This document shows positions 48,620 through 57,722 of a DNA stretch of 64,000 bases, piece after piece. The notes beneath the pieces are model-generated. The model did not search any database and was not told the DNA's origin. It saw only the letters and a program-made list of their open reading frames with translations. A program made the position numbers and the translations under genes. Each line of letters starts with the position of its first letter. The first letter of the stretch is position 1. This DNA comes from Pseudomonadales bacterium (lineage in GTDB: Bacteria; Pseudomonadota; Gammaproteobacteria; Pseudomonadales; Azotimanducaceae): NCBI GenBank assembly GCA_012103505.1, contig WLWP01000001.1:434001-498000 (forward strand). Reading direction: 5' to 3'.

Positions 48620-50008
48620 TTAACTGCGTCGCCAACGGGTCCCCTCGCGGGTGTCCTCTAGTTCGATCCCTAAGGCAATGAGTTCGTCGCGCACCTTATC
48701 GGCTAGAGCGTAGTCTTTAGCCGCACGTGCATCGTTGCGCGCTTTGATGAGGGCATCAATGTCGTCAGAAGACACTTCTAAGCCGGCGGTACCTTTGAAG
48801 TGTTTTTCCGGGTCTTGATCAAGAATGCCAAGCAGCCAGCCCGCTGCGAGCAAGTCAGACCGCGCATCCGGATCGTCGCCGCGTTGGAGTCGCCCGGCGA
48901 ATTCGTGAAGTGCCGACTGCGCAAGTGGCGTGTTGAGATCATCGCAGAGAGCTTCCACCACGGCTTGTGGAAATTGATCTAAACGCCACGTCGCGTAATC
49001 TGGCGGCTGATGATCGCTGTCAGGCTTGTCCCGGAGTGCTTGATAGAGTGTGTCCAAACTCGCTTTGGCCTGCAGAAGGATGTCATCGCCCCATGCTAAG
49101 GGTGACCGATACTGACCACCTAGCAATGCATAACGCAGTACTTCACCAGAATGGTGCTTCGCAAGTTCGCGGATCTTTTGCACATTCCCCACGGACTTCG
49201 ACATTTTTTCGCCACCCATGGTGAGCATGCCGTTGTGCAGCCAATATCGGACATAGTCGGGCGTGCCATTAGCGCAGCGACTCTGTGCAGCTTCATTCTC
49301 GTGGTGTGGGAATGTTAGGTCTGAGCCTCCGCCGTGAATATCTATGGTTGTGCCGAGGTGCTTGCGGATCATCGCAGAGCATTCGATATGCCAGCCTGGG
49401 CGGCCATAACCCCAAGGGCTATCCCAACCGGGTAGCTGACCTGTGGATGGTTTCCAAAGAACAAAATCTTTTGCATCTTTTTTGTAGGGGGCGATTTCAA
49501 CGCGCGCACCATCCAGCATGTCTTCAAGTGAACGTCTGGACAAGGAGCCATAGGCTGGATCCGAAGGCACGTTGAACAGTACGTGACCATCGTTCTCGTA
49601 GGCATGCCCTTGTGCAACAAGTTCCCCAATCATGGTGACGATTTCGGCGATGTGATGTGTTGCTCGAGGGGCTATGTCTGGTGCTGGTACGCCAAGTGTT
49701 GCCATATCGTTCTCATAGGCTTCCGTATACCTATCTGCAAGATCTTGGATAGGTTCGCCATTTGCGATCGCCGCTGAATTTATTTTGTCGTCTATGTCGG
49801 TAACGTTTCGGGCATAGGTGACTTTGGGATAGGTCGCTTTCAATAGTCGAATCAAAACGTCAAACACGACCGCAGGGCGACCGTTGCCAATATGAACAAA
49901 GTCGTAAACGGTAGGTCCGCAGACATATACCGTCAGATCTTGCGGGTTGATCGGAGTAAAAACTTCTTTAGCACCCGATAGGGTGTTGTGTAATCGCAGT
50001 TCAGTCAT
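48620..50008 (-). CDS. cysS: Cysteinyl-tRNA synthetase
   Basis: Class I synthetase, 462 residues (normal size). Zinc/active-site 'YVCGPTVYDFVHIGNGRPAVVFDVL' contains the HIGH-equivalent HIGN. 'WHIECSAMIRKHLGTTIDIHGGGSDLTFPHHENE' carries further zinc ligands, and 'GEKMSKSVGN' is the KMSKS loop. C-terminal helical domain ends 'DTREGTRWRRS'. The track start (TTG 50044) lies inside hisI; ATG 50008 gives the family N-terminus 'ELRLHNTLSG' and lies 13 bases after the hisI stop. Confidence 0.97.
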   Translation of the reverse strand: MTELRLHNTLSGAKEVFTPINPQDLTVYVCGPTVYDFVHIGNGRPAVVFDVLIRLLKATYPKVTYARNVTDIDDKINSAAIANGEPIQDLADRYTEAYENDMATLGVPAPDIAPRATHHIAEIVTMIGELVAQGHAYENDGHVLFNVPSDPAYGSLSRRSLEDMLDGARVEIAPYKKDAKDFVLWKPSTGQLPGWDSPWGYGRPGWHIECSAMIRKHLGTTIDIHGGGSDLTFPHHENEAAQSRCANGTPDYVRYWLHNGMLTMGGEKMSKSVGNVQKIRELAKHHSGEVLRYALLGGQYRSPLAWGDDILLQAKASLDTLYQALRDKPDSDHQPPDYATWRLDQFPQAVVEALCDDLNTPLAQSALHEFAGRLQRGDDPDARSDLLAAGWLLGILDQDPEKHFKGTAGLEVSSDDIDALIKARNDARAAKDYALADKVRDELIALGIELEDTREGTRWRRS

Positions 50009-50021
50009 GTTCTTGCTTCGG

Positions 50022-50432
50022 CTAGTTGACGGGTTCTGATTCAATGACGACTTGGTCGCCTTCTACTGACAAGTAGAAACAGGACGGACGGTCGGTATGA
50101 CAGGCAGGTCCCGATTGTTGCACCGTTAGGAGTATAGCGTCGCCGTCGCAATCGAAATGCATGGCTTTGAGGGTTTGTGTATGACCGGACGTTTCGCCTT
50201 TGCGCCACAGAGCTTGCCGACTTCGAGAAAAGTAGGTCACAGAACCGAGCGTCAGAGTGGCTTCTAGAGCTTCTCTATTCATCCAAGCGAGCATCAGGAC
50301 ATCGCGGGACGTTTCGTCTTGGGCGATGGCAGCGATCAGGCCTTGGTCGTTGTACGGCAGTGCGTCGAGTACGTCTGGCAAAGATACCGTGGTCCCGGAA
50401 GGCTGTGATTCGAGTTCATGCAGCAGTGCCAT
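50022..50432 (-). CDS. hisI: Phosphoribosyl-AMP cyclohydrolase HisI
   Basis: Third step of histidine biosynthesis: opens the purine ring of PR-AMP. About 136 residues. 'DVLMLAWMNREALEATLTLGSVTYFSRSRQALWRKGETSGHTQ' and the zinc/magnesium part 'DCDGDAILLTVQQSGPACHT' with 'SCFY' are all present. No HisE domain is fused and no other his gene is nearby. ATG 50432 has GGAGG 7 bases upstream, so it is preferred to the track's 50462. It overlaps the aminopeptidase gene end by 17 bases. Confidence 0.95.
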   Translation of the reverse strand: MALLHELESQPSGTTVSLPDVLDALPYNDQGLIAAIAQDETSRDVLMLAWMNREALEATLTLGSVTYFSRSRQALWRKGETSGHTQTLKAMHFDCDGDAILLTVQQSGPACHTDRPSCFYLSVEGDQVVIESEPVN

Positions 50433-51783
50433 ATGTGTCCTCCAAATAGGATAAGACTGCACGTAGCCCCATTACTTCGCCACCTTCTGGGTGAGCGGCA
50501 CGGTTACGTGTGTTGTAAGCCATGATATCGAAGTGTACCCAGTTCGACTCACCGACGAAGTGCTGTAGGAACAACGCCGCTGTCACGGAACCAGCATAGG
50601 GAGATGCGGCAGAGTTGACTAGGTCAGCGATCTTACTGTCGATCATATACTTGTAGGGTTGGTGTAGCGGCATCCGCCAGACCGCATCATTTAGGTCACT
50701 ACCCGCAGCACCGATGGCTGTCGCGACCTCATCTGAAGTGGCAAACATCGCACCGATTTCAGTTCCGACCGCAGAACGGGCAGATCCGGTGAGTGTCGCG
50801 AAATCGACAATCAGTTCCGGATCACTTTTTGACGCGATCGATAGTGCATCACACAATAGCAGGCGGCCTTCAGCATCTGTGTTGTCGATCTCGACAGTGA
50901 GTCCGGCGTGGGTGTTGAGAATGTCACCTGGTCTAAAGGCATTACCGGATACTGCGTTTTCTGCTGCTGGAATAATCAAACTGAGTTGAATTGGCAGCTC
51001 TTCGGCCATGATGGCGTAGGCCAGTGCAATAGCCGTAGCCGCACCGCCCATGTCTTTTTTCATGGTGCGCATGCCAGAGGCGTTTTTGAGATTTAGCCCG
51101 CCGCTATCAAACGTTACCCCTTTGCCGATGATCACAATGTGGGGGTGATCGGTAGAACCCCACCTAAGTTCAGCAAGACTAGGTGGATCTTCTGCTGCGC
51201 GCCCTACCGCATGTATGGCGCCGCAATTTCGATCCAAGAGGGCGTCACCCGTGGTTAGATCACACGTCGCACCAAACTCCTCGGCCATGGCCTGGACTTC
51301 AGCCATCAGATTTGAGGGTGCCATATCAGCAGCCGGGGTATTGATTAGGTCTCGACCTAGCGAGATTGCATCGACGAGGTTGCCTATACGTGAGCTCTGC
51401 TCTGCAGGTAAGACCAGCTCCGCCGGTGCGCGTTTTGGGTCTGTGTAGCGATCAAACTGATAGGCACCCATGCCCCACCCGAGCAGGATCAAATCATGTA
51501 CCTGCGTGGATAGATGATACTGTCCTTCCGGTAGCACCATCGGCAGAGCGCCGAGGGTCTCGGGCGCCGGTGTGCCGTTCCATGCGACGACGACGGACGA
51601 AGATGCTCCGTCTTCATACCAAGCGTGCTGCCCAGCCTTGCCTGAGAACTTTTGCCGCCGCAGCCATTCCGTCGAACTAGGTGATTGCTGTTCAAGCCAT
51701 TCACGGACATCGCTGGTCTGTACCAAAATGATCGGTGTGCTTTGGTCCGTAGAATTGCAGAAGCCTCTCGGGAGATCGCTCAT
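50416..51783 (-). CDS. Leucyl aminopeptidase family (M17) peptidase
   Basis: A 455-residue di-metal aminopeptidase. The metal and catalytic region is complete: 'VIIGKGVTFDSGGLNLKNASGMRTMKKDMGGAA' (Lys and Asp ligands) and the M17 signature 'EIDNTDAEGRLLLCDAL', then 'VDFATLTGSARSAVGTE'. The N-terminal domain is shorter than in PepA. It resembles the PepB-like/probable cytosol aminopeptidase branch; it removes N-terminal residues from peptides. The stop lies inside the hisI start region. Confidence 0.93.
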   Translation of the reverse strand: MSDLPRGFCNSTDQSTPIILVQTSDVREWLEQQSPSSTEWLRRQKFSGKAGQHAWYEDGASSSVVVAWNGTPAPETLGALPMVLPEGQYHLSTQVHDLILLGWGMGAYQFDRYTDPKRAPAELVLPAEQSSRIGNLVDAISLGRDLINTPAADMAPSNLMAEVQAMAEEFGATCDLTTGDALLDRNCGAIHAVGRAAEDPPSLAELRWGSTDHPHIVIIGKGVTFDSGGLNLKNASGMRTMKKDMGGAATAIALAYAIMAEELPIQLSLIIPAAENAVSGNAFRPGDILNTHAGLTVEIDNTDAEGRLLLCDALSIASKSDPELIVDFATLTGSARSAVGTEIGAMFATSDEVATAIGAAGSDLNDAVWRMPLHQPYKYMIDSKIADLVNSAASPYAGSVTAALFLQHFVGESNWVHFDIMAYNTRNRAAHPEGGEVMGLRAVLSYLEDTYGTAA

Positions 51784-51841
51784 GACTTAGGTGACTCGCC
51801 AAAAATGTGGCGCGTAGTTTAGAGAAAAGCGAGGTGCTCTA

Positions 51842-52312
51842 CTATGACTTGATCTTAGATGATGCAGCGTTCTGGATGCCGCTATTCGATACGGTGATCT
51901 TGTGCGCTTCGAGAGAGCGGAAGGCTGGGCGTACGATCTGAACTTCTTTACCGTAATCGGTCGCAGTAACACCGATAGCGCCAGTGTCTGAATTTCCTGC
52001 GGAGTTCACGATATAGGCTGGGCCGCCGTCTGGGGCGTGTCTAGCACTTTCATTAAAAAGTGCTATCCACTCACCTGTGTTTCGGGGTGTGCCGCCAATG
52101 GTTGGGACGCCATCTGCGGTGTACATATTGGTTCGGTCACTGCTTAGCGCCGTGTTCATGTTTTTCTTGCTGGACTGAACCGCTTCCGTAAAGTGGGCAT
52201 GGGTTAGTGCCATTTGAAATCGCGTATCGATTTCGTGGTGACCCCAGAAGGTTGCGATCAGAACAAAAACAGCACCGAAGAGTGTAAAAAGATGATGAGA
52301 GGGTAGATGCAC
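51842..52312 (-). CDS. Hypothetical pilin-like exported protein
   Basis: A 156-residue protein with an N-terminal hydrophobic helix ('HLFTLFGAVFVLIATFWG') running into an amphipathic helix ('EIDTRFQMALTHAHFTEAV'), then a beta-rich tail ('GGPAYIVNSAGNSDTGAIGVTATDYGKEVQIVRP'). This is the layout of type II/IV pseudopilins, though no typical prepilin G|F-E cleavage site is seen. It starts 4 bases after the HAMP protein gene, so the two form a pair. No pilus or T2SS genes are in the window. Function unknown. Confidence 0.65.
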   Translation of the reverse strand: MHLPSHHLFTLFGAVFVLIATFWGHHEIDTRFQMALTHAHFTEAVQSSKKNMNTALSSDRTNMYTADGVPTIGGTPRNTGEWIALFNESARHAPDGGPAYIVNSAGNSDTGAIGVTATDYGKEVQIVRPAFRSLEAHKITVSNSGIQNAASSKIKS

Positions 52313-52316
52313 GGAA

Positions 52317-52868
52317 TTAGTCGGCGTTCAAGTCGGAAGAATCAGGAGTATCGCTTGATTCTTTGAGTGAGCGCGAGAGGTCTCGGATTGCATCATGGAT
52401 TGGGCGCAATTCATCGTGTTTGCGTAAATCGCGTTCGTAGCTGTAGTTGCCTTTCTTTAGCTGTTCGATGCAATCCACCAAAGCCGTCATTGGACCGGCA
52501 ACGCGATGGCTCAAAACGATGGCGATTATGCACGAGTAGATGACGAAGAATGCCAATCCGGCAATGGCGATCGTGGTGACATCCGTGAAAGCGTCATAAA
52601 CCGGAATGTGTCCGCCAACACCCATGGCTTGGCTGGAGTTGAGTATTTGATCGATGTCTAGCAGGCGTAGATAGATTGCGGCGATGACCGCGCCAATCGC
52701 GAGCGCGCCGCCGCCAATGAAATAGTTTACAAACTTAACCGTGTATTTCGGTCGAACTAGTATGTTGCTCAGAAGCCGCCGATTGGCTTCTTCAGACTGA
52801 GTTGTGGCGTCCGCTACTGCTTGTTCTGCCATGTGGTGTCCCTGCCGGTGCAGATCGAATTGGGACAT
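52317..52868 (-). CDS. HAMP-domain membrane protein lacking an output domain
   Basis: A 183-residue protein with two transmembrane helices ('YFIGGGALAIGAVIAAIYLRL', about 48-68, and 'IAIAGLAFFVIYSCIIAIVLSHRV', about 100-123) around a short periplasmic loop. A HAMP-like coil follows ('AGPMTALVDCIEQLKKGNYSYERDLRKHDELRPI'), then a polar tail. There is no kinase, cyclase or MCP domain. Internal ATG 52832 is an alternative start. It is paired with the pilin-like gene 4 bases downstream; it may relay or scaffold a membrane signal. Confidence 0.75.
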   Translation of the reverse strand: MSQFDLHRQGHHMAEQAVADATTQSEEANRRLLSNILVRPKYTVKFVNYFIGGGALAIGAVIAAIYLRLLDIDQILNSSQAMGVGGHIPVYDAFTDVTTIAIAGLAFFVIYSCIIAIVLSHRVAGPMTALVDCIEQLKKGNYSYERDLRKHDELRPIHDAIRDLSRSLKESSDTPDSSDLNAD

Positions 52869-52969
52869 GTTAAGACGTCGGCTATTGGCTCAATGTGACG
52901 CAGTTCTCGAAAACGCGGACCGTTTCGCTGTCTGTAGGGGTGGTCCTACACCAATGTGGTTTTTTGTCG

Positions 52970-54040
52970 CTAGACTTGCCTAATTGGTATGGAATCCACT
53001 TTTTCTCTAGCACTGCTATCGCTAGTTCCAGTCCTGCTAATGCCCGTATCGCCATTGCCGAGCCCTAAGTTGTTTCCGTCTAGGATGCGATCGGCTCGGT
53101 AGCTTGATCTCACTAGCGGTCCAGAAGCGACTTCCTTGAAACCACGCGCAAGGCCTATCTCACGGTAGTTCTCAAACTCTTCGGGTGTCACCCAACGCTC
53201 GATGGCGAGATGGTGTTTGGTTGGGCGTAGGTATTGGCCCAAGGTTAGGATATCTACATTGTGCTCCAGCAGGTCATCCATACACGCGAAAATCTCATCT
53301 TCTGTTTCACCGAGTCCAAGCATCAAACTCGTTTTGGTTAACACATTTGGCGCAATCTGTTTCGCGTGGGCCAAGACGCTGAGGGTTTGCTCATATCCTG
53401 CCCGGGGGTCTCGTACGATGTGGGTTAGGCGGCGAACTGTCTCAACGTTCTGCGCAAACACATCCAGACCGCTCTCAACAACAATGCGCACCGACTCTTC
53501 GTTGCCGTTGAAATCTGGGGTCAGTGCCTCTACCGCTGTGTTCGCATTTTCTCTCTTAATTTCACGGATACAGGCGGCGTAGTGGGCCGCACCGCCGTCC
53601 TTGAGATCGTCCCGATCTACTGAGGTCAAAACCACATAACGCAGATCCATTAAACCTACCGATCTAGCCGCGTTTACGGGCTCTTCTAGATCCAGCCAGC
53701 CCCTGGGATTGCCAGTATCGACAGCACAGAATTTACACGCCCTCGTACAAACAGCACCCATTAACATGATTGTTGCGGTGCCGTGATTCCAACATTCACC
53801 GATGTTTGGGCAGTGGGATTCTTGGCAAACTGTTGCCAGATTGTGATCGTTGACGGTGTTTAAAACTGACTTGTATTTTGCGCCGCTGCCGATCTTTACT
53901 CTCAACCAAGGCGGTTTACGACCGATGTCGGCAGTAGCTTCTGCGCCTTTCTTGATGCCATCCTTAATAGCCACAATGCCTTCAGTGGTGACAAATTTGA
54001 CACCGCTTGAAGTCGCTGTCTTTTCGTTTTCGTTCGCCAT
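52970..54040 (-). CDS. lipA: Lipoyl synthase
   Basis: Radical-SAM enzyme that inserts two sulfurs into protein-bound octanoyl groups. Auxiliary cluster motif '[21 protein letters not shown]' and radical-SAM '[13 protein letters not shown]' (about residues 75-115), and 'SSYRADR' near the end, the conserved RSSYxA element. At about 356 residues it is longer than E. coli LipA (321) owing to N-terminal and C-terminal tails. ATG 54040 chosen over the track's TTG 54046. lipB is not adjacent. It is 22 bases after the ABC exporter gene. Confidence 0.96.
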   Translation of the reverse strand: MANENEKTATSSGVKFVTTEGIVAIKDGIKKGAEATADIGRKPPWLRVKIGSGAKYKSVLNTVNDHNLATVCQESHCPNIGECWNHGTATIMLMGAVCTRACKFCAVDTGNPRGWLDLEEPVNAARSVGLMDLRYVVLTSVDRDDLKDGGAAHYAACIREIKRENANTAVEALTPDFNGNEESVRIVVESGLDVFAQNVETVRRLTHIVRDPRAGYEQTLSVLAHAKQIAPNVLTKTSLMLGLGETEDEIFACMDDLLEHNVDILTLGQYLRPTKHHLAIERWVTPEEFENYREIGLARGFKEVASGPLVRSSYRADRILDGNNLGLGNGDTGISRTGTSDSSAREKVDSIPIRQV

Positions 54041-54062
54041 ATACAAATACTAGCAGGTCGCC

Positions 54063-55940
54063 TCAGGATGCGTCCTGGAACTGCAGGTTGTGGAGTGTGT
54101 AGTAGAGTCCTTGCAGCGCTAATAGCTCCTCGTGATTGCCTAGCTCCGCGATCTCGCCTTGATCGAGAACGAGCACTCGGTCAGCTTCTTGAATAGTCTG
54201 TAGTCGATGCGCGATGAGGATGGACGTGCGACCTTCAGTCAGTCTGTGTAGCGCGTCCTGAATTAAAAGTTCAGTCTCTGTGTCAATACTGGCTGTCGCT
54301 TCGTCCAGGACAAGAATTTCCGGGTCTGCCGCAAGTACTCGCGCAAAAGCTAATAACTGGCGTTGTCCTTGAGACAAGTTTTGACCGCGCTCTGTTAAAA
54401 GCGTGTCGTACCCCTCCGGGAGTCTCGAGATGAAATGGTGTGCGTTGACAGTCTGGGCCGCAGCGATGGCTCGCTCTCGCGTGATCGTTTCGTTGCCTAG
54501 CGCGATGTTGTCGTAAATGGAACCCGAAAAGATGTGAAAATCCTGTAATACGACCCCAACGCGGCGACGTAAGTCGTGACTGTGGATGTGATTGAGATCG
54601 ATACCATCTAAGAAGATCTGGTTGTCATCGAAATCGTAGAATCGGGACAGAAGACGGATCAACGTGCTTTTACCTGAACCAGTTGGTCCAACGATGGCAA
54701 GTTTCTCACCAGGTTTGATGGTAAAGCTAACGCCTTTCAGAATCGGAATTGCCTTTTCATAGGCAAAGTGGACATCTTTGAATTCTACTTCACCCCGTAA
54801 ACGGGTTGGTAGCGGGATGGGGTCTTCCGGTTCATGGATTTTCTCATCCCAATCAATTGCTTGAAATATCCGTTCTCCACTCGCCATAGCGCGAAAGAGG
54901 ATGTTGGTTTGTTCGCCGAGGACGACCACTGGATGGAAAAGCATGCCGATAAATTGGGTGAACAGAACAAGCTCTCCGAGTGTCATAGACAGATCAGCAA
55001 CCTGACTTGCGCTATACCAGATAATGACGCCGATGGCGGCGTGCGCCAGGCTGTCATTGAACGCACCATAAAAGGTTTCGACACGAGCGCTACGGAGTTC
55101 GAAGTTTCGGTTGCTTTGGTTGATCCGTGTGTAGCGATCGAGGTTGTAGTCTTGGCGGTCCGACAATTGGACCACCTGCAATCCGGAGAGATTCTCCTGC
55201 ATGTTTTGGTTCAATGCTGAGAGCGTTTGACGAACCTGACGAAACAGTGTTCTCGTTAGGCGCCTGAAGTAGAAAGTGACCAAACCAAGAACAGGCAACG
55301 CCAGTAAGAGCATTAATGTCAGTTGTACGTCGATCGCAAGCATGACCACGAGCGCGACAAAAAAGGGAACAAATTCACCGATCAAGGAACCGAGTCCTCG
55401 AAGTAACTCATAAAGGGCTTCAATGTCATTGGTGACCCGGGTCATGACTCGTCCAACCGCGACGCGATCATAGAAGCTCGAGGGACGCGTCTCGAGATGT
55501 GCAAACAAATCTCGACGCAAGTCGCGCAAGCCATTGATGACCGCAGCGATCAGCGTCATCCGGTGTGCATGACCCGTGATTGCCCAGGCAATTTGGATCA
55601 CGCCGTACATGACGCAGGCTACGAGCAGTGGCGGCAGGCCTGTCGTATCTGTTAGCCATGTATTGAGTTCGATCAACCCAAAGTCTGGGGTTTCAGAACT
55701 CGACTCACCACGGATGATGTGATCAATGGCGACTAAGGAAATTATGATGGGAAGTAAAACGTGCAAAGTTGACGTGATCAGAACCAGGATCGAGCTGAGG
55801 AATAGAGAGAACTTGTAAGGCTTGAGCCATTGTAAAAGACGTCCGAGGAGGTGCATGTTGAGCACGTTCCCCGAGAGGTCGGCCTCGAACATAGCGTAGT
55901 CACGATCTGTTTTTGTCGTCTTTGGCTTAGAGTCGGTCAT
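54063..55940 (-). CDS. ABC exporter, fused permease/ATPase (MdlB-like)
   Basis: A 625-residue half-transporter. Six-helix type I exporter domain (about 35-330), then ATPase with Walker A 'VGPTGSGKSTLIRLLSRFYD', 'SQGQRQLLAFARVLAADPEILVLDEATASID' (signature LSQGQ, Walker B) and 'LIAHRLQTIQEADRVLVL'. It probably pairs with the upstream half-transporter as a heterodimer like MdlAB/TM287-288. The catalytic Glu after Walker B ('LDEATAS') is present, so this half holds the canonical site. Substrate unknown. The start overlaps the upstream stop (ATGA). Confidence 0.92.
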   Translation of the reverse strand: MTDSKPKTTKTDRDYAMFEADLSGNVLNMHLLGRLLQWLKPYKFSLFLSSILVLITSTLHVLLPIIISLVAIDHIIRGESSSETPDFGLIELNTWLTDTTGLPPLLVACVMYGVIQIAWAITGHAHRMTLIAAVINGLRDLRRDLFAHLETRPSSFYDRVAVGRVMTRVTNDIEALYELLRGLGSLIGEFVPFFVALVVMLAIDVQLTLMLLLALPVLGLVTFYFRRLTRTLFRQVRQTLSALNQNMQENLSGLQVVQLSDRQDYNLDRYTRINQSNRNFELRSARVETFYGAFNDSLAHAAIGVIIWYSASQVADLSMTLGELVLFTQFIGMLFHPVVVLGEQTNILFRAMASGERIFQAIDWDEKIHEPEDPIPLPTRLRGEVEFKDVHFAYEKAIPILKGVSFTIKPGEKLAIVGPTGSGKSTLIRLLSRFYDFDDNQIFLDGIDLNHIHSHDLRRRVGVVLQDFHIFSGSIYDNIALGNETITRERAIAAAQTVNAHHFISRLPEGYDTLLTERGQNLSQGQRQLLAFARVLAADPEILVLDEATASIDTETELLIQDALHRLTEGRTSILIAHRLQTIQEADRVLVLDQGEIAELGNHEELLALQGLYYTLHNLQFQDAS

Positions 55941-57712
55941 ATGGAATCGCCAGTTTGACCAATGCGAGTAGCAGCCAAGTCTTCGTCCTCACCGCCTTCG
56001 CGCTGCACTCGCTCCAGTTCAGCGTAGTAGCCACCTGACTCAAGCAGCTCTTGGTGAGTGCCAAGTTCGATGATACGACCCTCATCTAAGACCACTATCC
56101 GATCGGCATGACGGGCGGTGCTAACTCGATGTGACACAAGCAAGGTGGTTTGATCTTTTCGCAGACGTTTGAGCTCAGACAAGATATGTTCCTCTGTCTC
56201 GGTATCTACGGCTGAAAAGCAGTCGTCGAGGATGAGTACGGGAGCGTGTCTGATAAGGCCGCGAGCGAGAGTCGCTCGCTGTTTTTGTCCGCCAGAGAGA
56301 GTGACGCCACGCTCCCCAACGAGAGTGTTCAGTTTTTCTGGAAAGTCTTGGATTGTATCTTTTAGATCGGCAGAAGTTGCTGCATCCCAAATAAGGTCCA
56401 AAGCACGGTTTGGGTCATCGTAGGTCAAGTTGTCTTTCAGCGGTTCGCCGAACAGAAAAGGATCTTGTGGGACCATCGCTAGTTGTGCGCGTACCTGTGA
56501 GAGGGGGTAGTCCCGCACATCACAGCCATCAACTAAGACCGATCCGGGTTCTGGATCAGTTAAGCGCACTAGCTGTTGGAGCAAAGTTGATTTTCCAGAG
56601 CCCACCCGGCCCATAATCGCCACTGTCTCGCCGGTTTGGATGTCTAAGTTGATGTTGCGAAGTACTGGTTGATCGGTTCCGGGATAGGCGTACGTCAGAT
56701 TTGAAAACACAACGTTTCCAGTGACGTACTCAGGGGTTTTGCCAGTAGGCTGATTGGATATTTCGGGTTCAAGGTCCATGACCTCATATAAACGGTCGCT
56801 GGCTATCGCGGCTCGTTGGAAGAGATTGATGATAAAACCAGCCACGCGGAAGGGTTGGACTACCATGTTGACCAGCATGAAGAATGCCACAAAGTCGCCA
56901 ACGGGCATCGTGCCTTCGAGGACGAGGTAGCCGCCATAGCTTAAAATGGTGAGAGAACAGATGGCCGCTAGCGATGGCATCCAGGCTGCCATTGCGGAAT
57001 TGATTTGCCCTTGCTCGTAAAAGGCGTCTGCGTAAGCTTGATTTGTTTTCGAAAATCGAGCGATCTCATTGTCTTCCTGGACCATCGCCTGAATGGTGCG
57101 TATGCCGGAAAGATTCTCCTGTACATGCGCACCGAGGTCCGATAGACGATCCTGAACGTCCTTTGAAGCCACGCCCATCCGGCGGGAGGAATACTGTGCA
57201 TACCAGAAAACGAATGGCATTGGTGGCAACAATAGAAGTGTCAGCATGGGTGAGAAATAAAGCATAGATGCAAACCCAAACAAGCCTGCATAAACAAGTA
57301 TCACCACCAAGATCGTACCCATTGAGATCAGTCTCTGGACGAGTGCGATATCCGCTACGGCACGTGTCATCATGTCGCCGACGGTGTGCTTGGCAAAGAA
57401 TTCACCACCTTGATCTTGCAGGGAGTCATACAACCCCTGACGAAGATCATAGGCAACGTTCAATCCCGACCTACGTACACTCAAGCGCGCGAATGTCACT
57501 ACGATGTAGCGTGCGATGACCGCTGCGACGATTGCAGCGACTGGCCAGAAGACATCAAAATCGCCCTCTGTTATCAGATTGATGGAGTAGGCCGTCAAAA
57601 ATGGCACCGCCGTCTCGAAGAAGCGAGCGACGCCAAATGCGACGATGCCCGTGATCAACCGCGCTTTGTGCTTGCCGATAACATGTCTGAGTCGCCAGAG
57701 GGATGCGCGCAT
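55937..57712 (-). CDS. ABC exporter, fused permease/ATPase (MdlA-like)
   Basis: A 591-residue half-transporter. Exporter membrane domain (about 15-310) and ATPase with Walker A 'MGRVGSGKSTLLQQLVRL', signature 'LSGGQKQRATLARGL' and Walker B 'VLILDDCFSAVDTETEEH'. The residue after Walker B is Asp (LDDCF) where catalysis needs Glu, the mark of the degenerate half in heterodimeric exporters. Together with the overlapping downstream gene it should form one asymmetric exporter. It begins 10 bases after asnS. Confidence 0.92.
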   Translation of the reverse strand: MRASLWRLRHVIGKHKARLITGIVAFGVARFFETAVPFLTAYSINLITEGDFDVFWPVAAIVAAVIARYIVVTFARLSVRRSGLNVAYDLRQGLYDSLQDQGGEFFAKHTVGDMMTRAVADIALVQRLISMGTILVVILVYAGLFGFASMLYFSPMLTLLLLPPMPFVFWYAQYSSRRMGVASKDVQDRLSDLGAHVQENLSGIRTIQAMVQEDNEIARFSKTNQAYADAFYEQGQINSAMAAWMPSLAAICSLTILSYGGYLVLEGTMPVGDFVAFFMLVNMVVQPFRVAGFIINLFQRAAIASDRLYEVMDLEPEISNQPTGKTPEYVTGNVVFSNLTYAYPGTDQPVLRNINLDIQTGETVAIMGRVGSGKSTLLQQLVRLTDPEPGSVLVDGCDVRDYPLSQVRAQLAMVPQDPFLFGEPLKDNLTYDDPNRALDLIWDAATSADLKDTIQDFPEKLNTLVGERGVTLSGGQKQRATLARGLIRHAPVLILDDCFSAVDTETEEHILSELKRLRKDQTTLLVSHRVSTARHADRIVVLDEGRIIELGTHQELLESGGYYAELERVQREGGEDEDLAATRIGQTGDSI

Positions 57713-57722
57713 ATATTGGAAC

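Noticed and set aside
52920-52966. TGTAGG/CCTACA hairpin and T6 tract after lipA as a terminator
   Set aside because: The T-run follows on the plus strand, where no gene ends; on the lipA strand it precedes the stem, so it does not fit an intrinsic terminator.
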